Shown: positions 35,433 to 44,779, counted from the first letter of the stretch. The stretch: 64,000 bases of DNA from Bradyrhizobium sp. NFR13 (GCF_900114605.1 NZ_FOTP01000008.1:178501-242500); one strand, 5' to 3'. The notes: generated from the letters alone by a model not told the origin. Program-made: numbers and translations.

Positions 35433-35717
35433 GTGACTTGTCCGACCCGCCCTGCGTCCGCGCGATGGGCCATTCTCGTTCTGACCGTTTCTGCTTTGGC
35501 GCTGGCTGGCTGCGGCCGTAAAGGCGGCCTCGATCTGCCGCCACAGGCGTCCGCGCAGCCGATGGGCACTGGCGCTCCGGCGGCCGATCCTGATGCACAG
35601 TCGGCTGCCAACAAGGGCAGGGACGTGTTCGCGCCCTCGAACGGCGTCGATGAGGGCCCGCCGGCGGCGACCCGTGGTCGCAAGAAACCGTTCCTGCTCG
35701 ATCCGATCCTGGACTAA
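35433..35717 (+). CDS. lptM: LPS-transport maturation lipoprotein LptM
   Basis: A 94-residue lipoprotein with a short signal, lipobox LAGC and then GRKGGLDLPP, the signature of the LptM/YifL family. Its E. coli relative helps the outer-membrane LptD fold with correct disulfides. The GTG at 35433 gives the proper signal length; a longer frame upstream is unlikely. It lies between argH and lysA, the usual place in this family, six bases before lysA. Confidence 0.82.
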   Translation: MTCPTRPASARWAILVLTVSALALAGCGRKGGLDLPPQASAQPMGTGAPAADPDAQSAANKGRDVFAPSNGVDEGPPAATRGRKKPFLLDPILD

Positions 35718-35723
35718 CTCGCC

Positions 35724-36989
35724 ATGCGCCATTTCGACTATCGCAACGGCGTGCTGCACGCCGAAGGCGTTGATATTGCCGAAATGGCGGATGCCGTCGG
35801 CACGCCATTCTATTGCTATTCGACCGCCACGCTGGAGCGGCACTACCGCGTCTTCACTGACGCCTTTGCCGATACCAAGGCGCTGGTCTGCTACGCCATG
35901 AAGGCGAATTCCAACCAGTCGGTGTTGCGCACGCTGGCGAAGCTCGGCGCAGGCGCCGACGTGGTCTCCGGTGGCGAGTTGAAGCGCGCGCTGGCGGCCG
36001 GCATCCCGTCGCGTAAGATCGTGTTTTCCGGTGTCGGCAAGACCGCTGACGAGCTGCGGCTGGCGCTCGACGAGGACATTCTCTGCCTCAATATCGAGTC
36101 GGAGCCCGAACTCGCATTGCTGTCGGAGATCGCCAGCGAGACCGGCCGCACGGCGCGGATCTCGATCCGCGTGAACCCGGATGTGGACTCCGGCACCCAC
36201 GCGAAGATCTCCACCGGCAAGTCGGAAAACAAGTTCGGCATCCCCATCAGCAAGGCACGCGAGGTCTATGCCCGTGCTGCGAAGCTGCCGGGAATTGAGG
36301 TCACCGGCGTCGACATGCATATCGGCAGCCAGATCACTGATCTGGGCCCGATGGAGCAGGCGTTCCGCATCCTGGCCGATTTCGTCACCGTGCTGCGCAG
36401 CGACGGCCACACGATTTCGCATGTCGATTTCGGCGGCGGTCTCGGCATTCCCTATTACGAGGACCGCGCCGCGCCGCCGGAGCCGATGGCCTATGCGGCG
36501 ATGGTCAAGCGCGTCACGCATAATCTCGGCTGCACGCTGATGTTCGAGCCCGGCCGGATGATCGTCGGCAATGCCGGCATCCTCGTCGCGCGCGTCATTC
36601 ATGTGAAGCATGGCGACGGCAAGACCTTCGTCATCATCGACGCGGCCATGAACGATCTGATCCGGCCGACGCTCTATGAGGCCTATCACGAGATCCTGCC
36701 GGTAGCTGAGCCCAGGCCTGGTGCGAAGCTGACGGCCGTCGACGTGGTCGGCCCGGTCTGTGAAACCGGCGATTACCTCGCCCTCGACCGCAAGCTGCCG
36801 GAGCTGAAGTCAGGCGATTTGCTCGCGATCATGACCGCCGGCGCCTATGGCGCCGTGCAGGCGGGAACCTACAACACCCGCGCGCTGGTCCCGGAAGTGC
36901 TGGTGAAAGACGATCAGTATGCGGTGGTCCGCCCGCGCATCGAAGTCGAGCAGCTGATCGCCATGGACAAGGCCGCGCCCTGGCTGTGA
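35724..36989 (+). CDS. lysA: diaminopimelate decarboxylase
   Basis: A 421-residue PLP enzyme with the fold-III features CYAMKANSNQ (PLP lysine), GGGLGIPY, FEPGRMIVGNAG and GPVCETGD at the C-terminal domain. It converts meso-diaminopimelate to lysine. Length and active-site cysteine motif are complete. It is the last gene of the argH-lptM-lysA group. Confidence 0.95.
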   Translation: MRHFDYRNGVLHAEGVDIAEMADAVGTPFYCYSTATLERHYRVFTDAFADTKALVCYAMKANSNQSVLRTLAKLGAGADVVSGGELKRALAAGIPSRKIVFSGVGKTADELRLALDEDILCLNIESEPELALLSEIASETGRTARISIRVNPDVDSGTHAKISTGKSENKFGIPISKAREVYARAAKLPGIEVTGVDMHIGSQITDLGPMEQAFRILADFVTVLRSDGHTISHVDFGGGLGIPYYEDRAAPPEPMAYAAMVKRVTHNLGCTLMFEPGRMIVGNAGILVARVIHVKHGDGKTFVIIDAAMNDLIRPTLYEAYHEILPVAEPRPGAKLTAVDVVGPVCETGDYLALDRKLPELKSGDLLAIMTAGAYGAVQAGTYNTRALVPEVLVKDDQYAVVRPRIEVEQLIAMDKAAPWL

Positions 36990-37015
36990 CCGTCGGTGCT
37001 TCCCGCATCCACCGG

Positions 37016-37138
37016 TGTCATCGCCCGGCCTTGCGCGCAATTGCGCGCTTGGACCGGGCGACCCAGTAATCACCGGCCTCGGGAGCGGACCATTGGCCTC
37101 TCCGGATACTAGGTCACCCGGTCAAGCCGGGTGACGAC
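37016..37138. repeat. intergenic palindromic repeat pair
   Basis: Two inverted-repeat blocks in the gap before the TIGR02302 gene: TCATCGCCCGGCC...GGACCGGGCGA around a GCGCGCAATTGCGCGC core, and GTCACCCGG...CCGGGTGAC. Both follow the style of Bradyrhizobium-family dispersed repeats. This nearly fills the 299-base gap; no gene is seen. Confidence 0.65.
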
Positions 37139-37288
37139 AGCGGTAGATTTCGCCCCTCACGCCTTCGTGACCCCAATCGTTCCGAATCGACTTAGGCTCA
37201 GGCTTTGCATGTGAATGGATGGCCCCGTAGCCATGCCTCATTGCCGCCGCCGTGCTAGTGTGTCGTGCGGTAACATCGGAGATCGTCG

Positions 37289-39904
37289 TTGAGCGCTGCG
37301 CCCCCCGACCGACCACAACCACCACACGATCCAAATGCCGATCGTCAGGCGGCGGCGCAGCTTCAGCTGGCGCAGGCGCTGCAGCGTGCCCGGCTGGCGA
37401 TTGGCTGGGAGCGCGGATGGCCGCATCTGGCCCGGCTGCTCAGTGTCATCGGGCTGTTTCTGGTGGCGTCCTGGGCCGGTCTGTGGCTGACGCTTCCCTT
37501 CACTGCGCGCGCTATCGGTCTTGTGTTGTTCGTCATTGCCGCGCTGGCGACGCTCGTTCCTCTCATCAGGTTTCGCTGGCCGTCGCGTGAAGAGGGCTTG
37601 TCGCGTCTCGATCGCGGCACCGGCATTGCACATCGCCCCGCCACCGCGCTGACCGACACGCTGTCCTCTCAGGACCCGATGGCTCGGGCGCTGTGGCTGG
37701 TTCAGCGCGAGCGTACGCTGGCCTCGCTCAAGAAAATTCGCGCCGGTCTGCCGTCGCCACGCCTTGCGATCCATGACCCCTGGGCGCTGCGCGCGATTGT
37801 GGTCGTGCTGCTGTTCGCCACCTGGTTTGCCGCCAGTGGCGAGCGCGGTGCGCGGATCATGGCGGCATTCGACTGGAACGGCGTGCTGGCGCCGGCGAAT
37901 GTGCGCGTCGATGCCTGGGTCACGCCGCCGCCTTACACCGGCAGGCCGCCGATCATCCTTTCCGCCGCCAACAAGGATGCGTCCACGACCGATGCCGCTG
38001 CGTTGCCGGTGCCGTCGGGCTCGACGCTGATCGTGCGCTCCAGCGGTGGCGCGCTTGATGTCGTTCTCACCGGCGGTGTCGCTGAAGTGGCGCCGACGGC
38101 GGAAGCTCCGAAGGGTACCAGTGAAAAGCACTTCACCATCACCTCTGACGGGACAGCGCATGTGCGTGCGCCGTCCGGCCAGCCGCAGTGGAAGTTCACG
38201 GCAACGGGTGATCGTCCGCCAACCATCGCGCTCGCCAAGGACCCGGAGCGTCAGGCGCGCGGTTCGCTGCAGATGTCCTACAAGCTCGAGGACGACTACG
38301 GCGTCACCGAAGCCCATGCGCAATTCGCGGCGCGTCCCGCCGAGACCAAGGATGGTATCAAGGACGCCGCCAAGCCACGCCCGCTGTTCGATGCGCCGTC
38401 CTTCGCGCTGGTGCTGCCGAATGCGCGCACGCGCAATGGTGTCGGCCAGACCGTCAAGGATCTCAGCGAGGATCCCTATGCTGGCGCCGATGTGACGTTG
38501 ACGCTGACCGCGAAGGATGAGTCCGGCAACGAGGGCAAGAGCGAACCGTTCAACATGCGGCTGCCGGAGCGGCTGTTCACCAAGCCGTTGCCGCGCGCGC
38601 TGATCGAACAGCGCCGTATCCTGGCGCTTGACGCCAACCAGCGCGGCCAGGTCTCCTACGCGCTGCAGGCTCTGATGATCGCTCCGGAAGTGTTCACGCC
38701 GGAAGCCGGCCAGTATCTCGGGCTGCGCAGCGTTGCCACCCAGATCGAACGCGCTCGCACCGACGCGGCTTTGAAGGAAGTCGTCGCCAGCCTGTGGGCG
38801 CTCGCCGTCACCATCGAGGACGGCGATATCACCGATATCGACAAGGCGCTGAAGGCGGCGCAGGACGCGTTGAAGCAGGCACTGGAGCGCGGCGCCAGCG
38901 ACGAGGAGATCAAGAAGCTCACCGAGAACCTGCGTGCGGCGCTGGACAATTTCCTGAAGCAGCTCGTGGAGAAGATGCGCGAGAATCCGCAGCAGCTGGC
39001 GCGTCCGCTCGACAAGAACACCAAGGTGATGCGGCAGCAGGACCTCAACAACATGATCGAGCGCATGGAGCGGCTGTCGCGTTCCGGCGACAAGGACGCT
39101 GCCAAGCAGTTGCTCGAACAGATGCAGCAGATGCTGGAAAACCTGCAGATGGCGCAACCCGGCCAGTCCGGTGACAGCGAGATGGATCAGGCGATGAACG
39201 AGCTTGGGGACATGATCCGCAAGCAGCAGCAGCTTCGCGACAAGACCTTCAAGCAGGGCCAGGACCAGCGCAACGAGCGCCGCCGCGGCAAGCAGGGCGA
39301 GCAGAGCATGAGCGATCTGCAGCAGGATCAGCAGAATCTGCGCGATCGCCTCAAGCAGCTGCAGGACCAGCTCGCCAAGCAGGGCATGGGCCAGGGTCAG
39401 AAGGGCCAAAAAGGACAGGGGCAAAAGGGCCAGCAGGGGCAACAAGGCCAGCAAGGTCAAGGCGGCGACGATCAGGCGGACGCCGATGGTGACGGCGACG
39501 GTGATGGTCTCGGCGATGCCGACAGCGCCATGGGCGATGCCGGCGGCCAGCTCGGTGATGGCAATGCCGACGGCGCGGTAGGTTCGCAGGGCAGGGCACT
39601 CGATGCGCTGCGCAAGGGCGCCCAGAAGCTCGCGCAGGCGATGCAGCAGGGCGAGGGTGAAGGCCAGAACGAAGGCCCCGGCAACAATCCCGGCCGCCAG
39701 CAGAGCGGTGGTCGGCAGAGCGATCCGCTCGGGCGTCCGCTGCGTGGCCGCGAACTTGGCGACGACCTCACGGTGAAGATCCCCGGCGAGATCGACGTGC
39801 AGCGCGTGCGGAGAATCCTGGAAGAATTGCGCCGTCGCCTCGGCGACACGACGCGGCCGCAGCTTGAGCTGGATTATATCGAGCGGCTGCTGAAGGATTA
39901 TTGA
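37289..39904 (+). CDS. TIGR02302 family membrane protein
   Basis: An 871-residue inner-membrane protein matching TIGR02302, conserved in Rhizobiales. It has about three N-terminal membrane helices (roughly 47-65, 72-90, 165-185), a middle domain and a long helical C-terminal part. Residues about 700-727 form a Gln/Gly/Lys-rich repeat, and the next 20 are an Asp/Gly run (DADGDGDGDGLGD). The start is a TTG preceded by GGAG at eight bases. The molecular role is unknown; cell-envelope work is a guess from topology. Confidence 0.8.
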   Translation: MSAAPPDRPQPPHDPNADRQAAAQLQLAQALQRARLAIGWERGWPHLARLLSVIGLFLVASWAGLWLTLPFTARAIGLVLFVIAALATLVPLIRFRWPSREEGLSRLDRGTGIAHRPATALTDTLSSQDPMARALWLVQRERTLASLKKIRAGLPSPRLAIHDPWALRAIVVVLLFATWFAASGERGARIMAAFDWNGVLAPANVRVDAWVTPPPYTGRPPIILSAANKDASTTDAAALPVPSGSTLIVRSSGGALDVVLTGGVAEVAPTAEAPKGTSEKHFTITSDGTAHVRAPSGQPQWKFTATGDRPPTIALAKDPERQARGSLQMSYKLEDDYGVTEAHAQFAARPAETKDGIKDAAKPRPLFDAPSFALVLPNARTRNGVGQTVKDLSEDPYAGADVTLTLTAKDESGNEGKSEPFNMRLPERLFTKPLPRALIEQRRILALDANQRGQVSYALQALMIAPEVFTPEAGQYLGLRSVATQIERARTDAALKEVVASLWALAVTIEDGDITDIDKALKAAQDALKQALERGASDEEIKKLTENLRAALDNFLKQLVEKMRENPQQLARPLDKNTKVMRQQDLNNMIERMERLSRSGDKDAAKQLLEQMQQMLENLQMAQPGQSGDSEMDQAMNELGDMIRKQQQLRDKTFKQGQDQRNERRRGKQGEQSMSDLQQDQQNLRDRLKQLQDQLAKQGMGQGQKGQKGQGQKGQQGQQGQQGQGGDDQADADGDGDGDGLGDADSAMGDAGGQLGDGNADGAVGSQGRALDALRKGAQKLAQAMQQGEGEGQNEGPGNNPGRQQSGGRQSDPLGRPLRGRELGDDLTVKIPGEIDVQRVRRILEELRRRLGDTTRPQLELDYIERLLKDY

Positions 39905-39919
39905 GCGCGGCGTTCACTC

Positions 39920-40066
39920 CGTCATTCCGGGGCGATACCGACGCCAAAGGCGACTGGGCCGAACCTCAGCGACTCCAATTGGAGTGGCGGGGAATCTCGA
40001 TATGGCTGAACACTTCTGGGTTCCGGATTCGCGCGCGCAAAGATGCGCCCGCGCTCCGGAATGACG
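39920..40066. repeat. dispersed palindromic repeat, CGTCATTCCGG type, copy 1
   Basis: Ends are CGTCATTCCGG and CCGGAATGACG in inverted form, about 147 bases apart, with an inner GGAATCTCGATATGG...GGGTTCCGGATT segment. A related element lies at 46664-46815. It fills the gap between convergent genes. Confidence 0.75.
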
Positions 40067-40072
40067 AGAGAA

Positions 40073-40450
40073 CTATCCCTTGTTCTTCACCGCCAATGCG
40101 TCCGCCACCGCCGTGCGGATATCCGCCACGGAAAACGGCTTTGTCACTACATCGTGCACGATGGCATTAAGGCCCGTTGCACGTTCGCGCTGGTCGGCAT
40201 AGCCGGTCATCAGCAGGATCGTGAGTTCGGGGAAGTCGCGCGCGGTGGCCAGCGCCAGCGCAATGCCGTCCATCACAGGCATCTTGATGTCGGTCAGCAG
40301 CAGATCGAAGGCACCCTCCTGCTCCGTGAGGATTTCCAGCGCCTCGGCGCCGTCTTCGGCAGTGACGATCTCGTGGCCATCCATGGCGATGGCGCGGCCG
40401 ACCAAGAGCCGCATCGATTCTTCGTCATCTGCAATCAGGATACGCGCCAC
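40073..40450 (-). CDS. cpdR: CpdR-like response regulator
   Basis: A 125-residue single-domain receiver beginning MARILIADDEESMRLLV with the phospho-Asp in LLLTDIKMPVMDG, a conserved Thr/Gly in LLMTGYA and the Lys in VTKPFS. In Caulobacter, unphosphorylated CpdR brings ClpXP to cell-cycle substrates. The start is GTG with AGGAG nearby. It has no output domain. The match to CpdR is strong but by family resemblance. Confidence 0.85.
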   Translation of the reverse strand: MARILIADDEESMRLLVGRAIAMDGHEIVTAEDGAEALEILTEQEGAFDLLLTDIKMPVMDGIALALATARDFPELTILLMTGYADQRERATGLNAIVHDVVTKPFSVADIRTAVADALAVKNKG

Positions 40451-40487
40451 GACAACTCCTCAGACCAAGATTCTATTGTTTTTTAGA

Positions 40488-40533
40488 CGCGTTTTCTTCA
40501 CGCGAACCGGAGGCCACTTCGCTCGAAAACGCT
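40488..40533 (-). repeat. dispersed stop-adjacent repeat, copy 2
   Basis: Read on the minus strand it starts right after the stop of the DUF3426 gene with AGCGTTTTCGAGCGAAGTGG and ends GAAAACGCG, then an A-rich run. It differs from copy 1 near 29.1 kb at only a few positions. It lies before the next gene on the same strand, cpdR. Confidence 0.75.
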
Positions 40534-41394
40534 TCAAGCGCCGGCGACGTCGCGCTTGTTGAAGAAGCGCACGTCGATACTGCGGCCCTCGGCCGGCGGC
40601 GAAGCCAGCCGTGACCGGAACCATGTCTTGTCGCCGGGATTGAGACCGGGCTGTTCGAGCACGGCGTTCCAGCCATAGATTTCAGTGCCCTGGGCGTCGC
40701 GGACCACGAAGCGCAGGCGCGGCAATGCGGTGGGCGTGCGCGTCTCGGACACGATCAGGCCTTCGATGAGCAAAACCGACTTGCCGTCCACCGTCTCGGT
40801 CGTCACCTTCACGTCCTTGAAGGCGAGGCCCCGGACATTCACGTCGAGACCGACCGCCTGATAAAAGGCTGCGGTCTGTGGCATCAGTCTGACCATGTCG
40901 ATGCGCCAGACCACCAGCGCAAACAACAAGGCTGCCATGGCAGCAGTGGCGATGGGGAGGCTGTGGCGCGGCATGAAGGACAGGCGCGGCAGCGACGGTT
41001 TGAGACGGCGGAGCGCCGCAAAGCGCGACGGCGGAGTGGCCCGCATCGCCGCCACGGCGTCATGTTGCGCCAGCGTGGCCCAGTCGGCGTCCTGCGTGCG
41101 GTCATTGGCGTCGGCTGGCCAGTCGGCCGAAATCGACGGGCTTTCGACCACCGGGACGTCCGGCGTTGTGGCGTCGTCTTCGGTGACGCCCCAGGCGCTC
41201 ATGTCCTCGTTCGGATCGGGCTCGCTGGCCTTCGCTGCCATGGCGGGAACACGGGCTTCGGCGCGGGACAGGTCTTCCGGCCGCGCCAGCCAGACTTCCT
41301 TGCAGCGGGCGCAGCGCACCGTCCGTCCGGCATCGCCGAACGTGGCCGGGTTCACGGCGTAGGACGTCGTGCAATTGGGGCAAACGATATGCAT
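40534..41394 (-). CDS. zinc-ribbon membrane protein, MJ0042/DUF3426 type
   Basis: A 286-residue protein. The first 40 residues form a zinc ribbon (CPNC...CARC, MJ0042 type); the middle is acidic and disordered; one membrane helix lies near residues 148-168; the C-terminus is a periplasmic DUF3426-like domain (DVKVTTETVDGKSVLLIEGLI). The start at MHIVCPNC is preferred; a frame seven codons longer begins at 41415. It lies before cpdR and divergent to ftsE. Function unknown. Confidence 0.75.
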   Translation of the reverse strand: MHIVCPNCTTSYAVNPATFGDAGRTVRCARCKEVWLARPEDLSRAEARVPAMAAKASEPDPNEDMSAWGVTEDDATTPDVPVVESPSISADWPADANDRTQDADWATLAQHDAVAAMRATPPSRFAALRRLKPSLPRLSFMPRHSLPIATAAMAALLFALVVWRIDMVRLMPQTAAFYQAVGLDVNVRGLAFKDVKVTTETVDGKSVLLIEGLIVSETRTPTALPRLRFVVRDAQGTEIYGWNAVLEQPGLNPGDKTWFRSRLASPPAEGRSIDVRFFNKRDVAGA

Positions 41395-41539
41395 GGAGCC
41401 GATAGCCGATGACATGGCCGGCAGGCTACAAGACGACCGTTAACGAATCGGAAACCATAACGGCCGCACAAGCAATTGACCGTTGTTTTAAGGCAGATCG
41501 CTTTTTGAGGCTGATTGAACCCATCGAACGGAGCTGAAT

Positions 41540-42199
41540 GTGGTCCGGTTCGAAAATGTTGGTTTGCGCTACGGGCTGGGCCCGGAGATTCTGCGCGACC
41601 TCAGTTTCCAGATCCCAGCGCATTCGTTCCAGTTTCTGACCGGGCCCTCCGGCGCCGGCAAGACGTCGCTGCTGCGCCTTCTGTTCCTGTCGCTGCGACC
41701 GACCCGCGGGCTGGTCAATCTGTTCGGGCAGGACATCTCGCTGCTCGGCAAGGACGAGATCGCCGACCTGCGCAAGCGCATCGGTATCGTGCTGCAGGAT
41801 TTCCGTCTGCTCGACCACATGACGACCTATGAGAATGTCGCATTGCCGTTCCGGGTGATGGGCCGCGATGAATCCAGCTATCGGCGCGAGGTCATCGATC
41901 TCTTGAAATGGGTCGGCCTCGGCGATCGCATGGATGCATTGCCGCCGATCCTGTCGGGCGGCGAGAAGCAACGCGCGGCGATTGCGCGCGCGGTGATCGC
42001 GCGGCCCATGCTGCTGCTGGCGGACGAGCCCACGGGTAACGTCGATCCCACGCTGGGCCGGCGTCTGCTGCGGCTGTTCATCGAACTCAACAAGTCCGGC
42101 ACCGCGGTGATTATCGCGACCCACGATATTACATTGATGGATCAATACGACGCGCGGCGCATGGTGCTGCATCAAGGCCGGCTGCATATCTATGAGTAA
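41540..42199 (+). CDS. ftsE: cell division ATP-binding protein FtsE
   Basis: A 219-residue ABC ATPase with Walker A GPSGAGKT, signature LSGGEKQ and Walker B LLADEPTGN. It drives FtsX to activate septal peptidoglycan hydrolases at division. The start is a GTG. It overlaps ftsX by eight bases, so the two are coupled. Confidence 0.93.
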   Translation: MVRFENVGLRYGLGPEILRDLSFQIPAHSFQFLTGPSGAGKTSLLRLLFLSLRPTRGLVNLFGQDISLLGKDEIADLRKRIGIVLQDFRLLDHMTTYENVALPFRVMGRDESSYRREVIDLLKWVGLGDRMDALPPILSGGEKQRAAIARAVIARPMLLLADEPTGNVDPTLGRRLLRLFIELNKSGTAVIIATHDITLMDQYDARRMVLHQGRLHIYE

Positions 42200-43163
42200 A
42201 ATCGGCGAAGAACACGGCCCGCTGATGGACCTCGGTACCGATCGCCCGCAGGTCCCGGCGAAGGCGCGCAACGCATCCCCGATCGTGCCGCGCGGCTCGA
42301 TCGCCGGTCGCGCGCTGGTTGCCGTCGTCGCCATCATGACCTTCCTCGCTTCCATCACCACAGGCGCTGTGCTGCTGATCAGCGCGTCGGCATCGGAGTG
42401 GCAATCGGAAGTCGCCAGCGAAATCACGATCCAGGTGAAGCCGCTGGGCGGCCGCGATCTCGACCGCGATACACAGGCGGTGACCGATGCCATTCGCGGA
42501 CAGCCGGGGATTGTCGAGGTGCAGCCCTATAGCAGGGAGCAATCGGCGCAGTTGCTGGAGCCGTGGCTCGGTACGGGACTGTCGCTCGACGATCTGCCGG
42601 TGCCTCGCGTGATCATTGCGCGCGTCACCCCGGGCGCGGCGCTCGATATCGTTGGCTTGCGCAAGCGGGTGACGCAGGCAGTGCCCTCGGCCAGCGTCGA
42701 CGATCACCGCGCCTGGGTCGAACGGATGCGGTCAATGACGTCGGCAACGGTGCTGGCGGGGCTGGGCATCCTTGCACTTGTGATCATCGCCACCATTATC
42801 TCCGTGTCCTTTGCGACGCGCGGCGCGATGGCGGCGAACCGGCCCATCGTCGAGGTGCTGCATTTCGTCGGCGCCGGCGACCGCTATATTGCCAACCGCT
42901 TCTTCCGCCATTTCCTGCGGCTCGGCTTTCAGGGCGGTATCATTGGCGGCGGTGCCGCGATGCTGATGTTCGGGTTTTCCGAGTCGATTGCCAGCTGGTT
43001 CTCCGGCACGCCGGTGGGCGACCAGTTTGCCGCATTGCTCGGGACATTCTCGCTGCGCTCGTCCGGATATCTCGCCGTGGCGGGGCAGGCCGTGCTGATC
43101 GCGGGAATCACTGCCTGGGCATCGCGTCGCACATTGTTTTCGACGCTGAACGATATCGAGTAG
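42192..43163 (+). CDS. ftsX: cell division protein FtsX
   Basis: A 323-residue inner-membrane protein with about four helices, an N-terminal cytosolic region and the large periplasmic loop typical of FtsX; the C-terminal part has FVGAGDRYIANRFFRHFLRLGFQGG. It pairs with FtsE. The overlap with ftsE is ATGAGTAA. It is the second gene of the ftsEX group, which continues into YdcF and plsC. Confidence 0.93.
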   Translation: MSKIGEEHGPLMDLGTDRPQVPAKARNASPIVPRGSIAGRALVAVVAIMTFLASITTGAVLLISASASEWQSEVASEITIQVKPLGGRDLDRDTQAVTDAIRGQPGIVEVQPYSREQSAQLLEPWLGTGLSLDDLPVPRVIIARVTPGAALDIVGLRKRVTQAVPSASVDDHRAWVERMRSMTSATVLAGLGILALVIIATIISVSFATRGAMAANRPIVEVLHFVGAGDRYIANRFFRHFLRLGFQGGIIGGGAAMLMFGFSESIASWFSGTPVGDQFAALLGTFSLRSSGYLAVAGQAVLIAGITAWASRRTLFSTLNDIE

Positions 43164-43243
43164 CGCGTCAGGCGCAGGCGGTGGCATCGCCAAGGCGCCG
43201 AAAAATAATTAAGATTGCTGCCAAAGGACGCAATGCCAGACCG

Positions 43244-43969
43244 ATGACCTTGCTCGACGACCAGGACACCACGGAGATGCACGTCGCCGCCCCGCCGCGG
43301 CGGCGGGTCATCCGTGCGGCCCTCGTGGTCGCATTTGCACTGTCCTTTATGGTCGGCGCCATCGGCTTTGTCGCGTTTCTCGCGCAATTGCGCAGCGGCG
43401 AGCTGAAGCCCTCGGCGAAGGCCGATGGCATCGTGGTCCTGACCGGCGGTTCGTCGCGCGTTGCGGATGCGCTCGAATTGCTTGCCAATGGCTTCGGCAA
43501 ACGGTTGCTGATCTCCGGCGTGCATCCCACCAATGGCGCGGCCAATATCTCGCGCACACTGCCGGACAGCCAGCGGCTGCTGGATTGCTGTGTCGATCTC
43601 GATCGCTCCGCCGTCAACACCCGCAGCAATGCGGTGGAGACCAAGCGCTGGGTTCATGAACGCGGTTTTCGTTCGCTGATCGTGGTGACCTCGAATTATC
43701 ACATGCCGCGCGCGATCGTCGAAATGTCCCACGAGATGCCGGATATCGAGCTGATTCCGTTTTCGGTGATTGGCGACAAATGGCGTGACGAACCGTGGTG
43801 GACCAGTGGCCCGACGCTGCGGTTGCTGCTATCGGAATATGTCAAATATCTCGCAGCTGAAGCGCGGGTGCGGCTGGCGAATATCGGCATTGATCTGATG
43901 CCGGATTCCGGCGGCGACCAGCAGAGCGACGCGCCGCAGCGCCGGCCGGCCACGGCGTCTGCGAATTGA
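43244..43969 (+). CDS. YdcF/DUF218 family membrane protein
   Basis: A 241-residue protein with one N-terminal helix (about 24-46) and a DUF218 domain (ADGIVVLTGGSSRVADALELL; SRNAVETKRW-type segment; VVTSNYHMPRAIVEM). Family members such as YdcF/SanA act in cell-envelope or small-molecule metabolism. The ATG at 43244 follows AAAGGACG by a long spacer; another ATG nearby is out of frame. It lies 80 bases after ftsX. Confidence 0.83.
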   Translation: MTLLDDQDTTEMHVAAPPRRRVIRAALVVAFALSFMVGAIGFVAFLAQLRSGELKPSAKADGIVVLTGGSSRVADALELLANGFGKRLLISGVHPTNGAANISRTLPDSQRLLDCCVDLDRSAVNTRSNAVETKRWVHERGFRSLIVVTSNYHMPRAIVEMSHEMPDIELIPFSVIGDKWRDEPWWTSGPTLRLLLSEYVKYLAAEARVRLANIGIDLMPDSGGDQQSDAPQRRPATASAN

Positions 43970-43995
43970 ACTGCAATTGAGCTGATCGGAACACC

Positions 43996-44769
43996 ATGAC
44001 TTCGATATTCGTGCGTTCGTTGATCTACAACGTGCTGTTCTATGTGCTGCTGGTGTTCTGGATCCTGGTGGCGATTCCAACCTTCGTGATGCCGCCGCGC
44101 GCCTTCATGGCGATCGCGAAGGCCTGGGCGACCAGCAGCATCTGGCTGATGCGCGTCGTCTGCAACACCAAGGTTGACTATCGCGGGTTTGAGAAAATTC
44201 CCGCAGGGCCGCTGATCGTCGCATCGAAACATCAATCGATGTGGGAGACCTTCGCGCTGATGCCGTTCTTCGACTGGCCTTTGTTCATCTACAAGCGTGA
44301 ACTGGGACAAATCCCGTTCTTCGGCTGGTATCTGAAGAAATCGAAGATGATCGGCGTCGATCGCGAAGGCGGCGCGCGTTCGCTCATCGATATGGCCAGG
44401 CGTGCCACCGAGGAAGTCCAGCTCGGCCGTCAGCTCATTATCTTTCCCGAAGGCACGCGTCGTCCCGTCGAAGCACCACCGGATTACAAACCGGGCGTCG
44501 CGCAGATCTATGCCAAATGCGGCGCGCCGTGTCTGCCGGTGGCGCTGAATTCCGGCCTGTTCTGGCCGCGTCGTACTTTCCTGCGCTATCCCGGCACGCT
44601 GGTGGTGGAATTCCTCGATCCGCTGCCGCCCGGCCTTCCACGCAAGGAATTCATCGCGGCGATCAGCACGTCGATCGAGACCGCCACCGATCGCATCGTT
44701 GCTGAAGCACGGGCGGAGCAGGCGCAGATCTTCGGGCGCGTGCCGAATGTGGCGGTGAAAGAGAGTTAG
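43996..44769 (+). CDS. plsC: 1-acyl-sn-glycerol-3-phosphate acyltransferase
   Basis: A 257-residue membrane-bound acyltransferase with one N-terminal helix (about 10-32), block 1 ASKHQSMWET, block 2 PFFGWYLKKSKMIGVDREG and block 3 IIFPEGTRR. It makes phosphatidic acid from lysophosphatidate. Block 1 is HX4E instead of the usual HX4D. It follows the YdcF gene by 26 bases. Confidence 0.88.
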   Translation: MTSIFVRSLIYNVLFYVLLVFWILVAIPTFVMPPRAFMAIAKAWATSSIWLMRVVCNTKVDYRGFEKIPAGPLIVASKHQSMWETFALMPFFDWPLFIYKRELGQIPFFGWYLKKSKMIGVDREGGARSLIDMARRATEEVQLGRQLIIFPEGTRRPVEAPPDYKPGVAQIYAKCGAPCLPVALNSGLFWPRRTFLRYPGTLVVEFLDPLPPGLPRKEFIAAISTSIETATDRIVAEARAEQAQIFGRVPNVAVKES

Positions 44770-44779
44770 CCGCGCTTAC

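Noticed and set aside
37238..39460. 740-codon minus-strand open frame opposite TIGR02302
   Set aside because: High GC content opens the complementary frame. The composition is Leu-rich at one end and His/Arg-rich at the other, with no domain. The plus-strand gene is a known family.
39391..39470. Short tandem-like repeat as a CRISPR array
   Set aside because: The units are in-frame codons for Gln/Gly/Lys inside a protein, with no spacers.
42563..43243. In-frame upstream extension of the YdcF gene
   Set aside because: It overlaps ftsX in another frame and shows no conserved residues.
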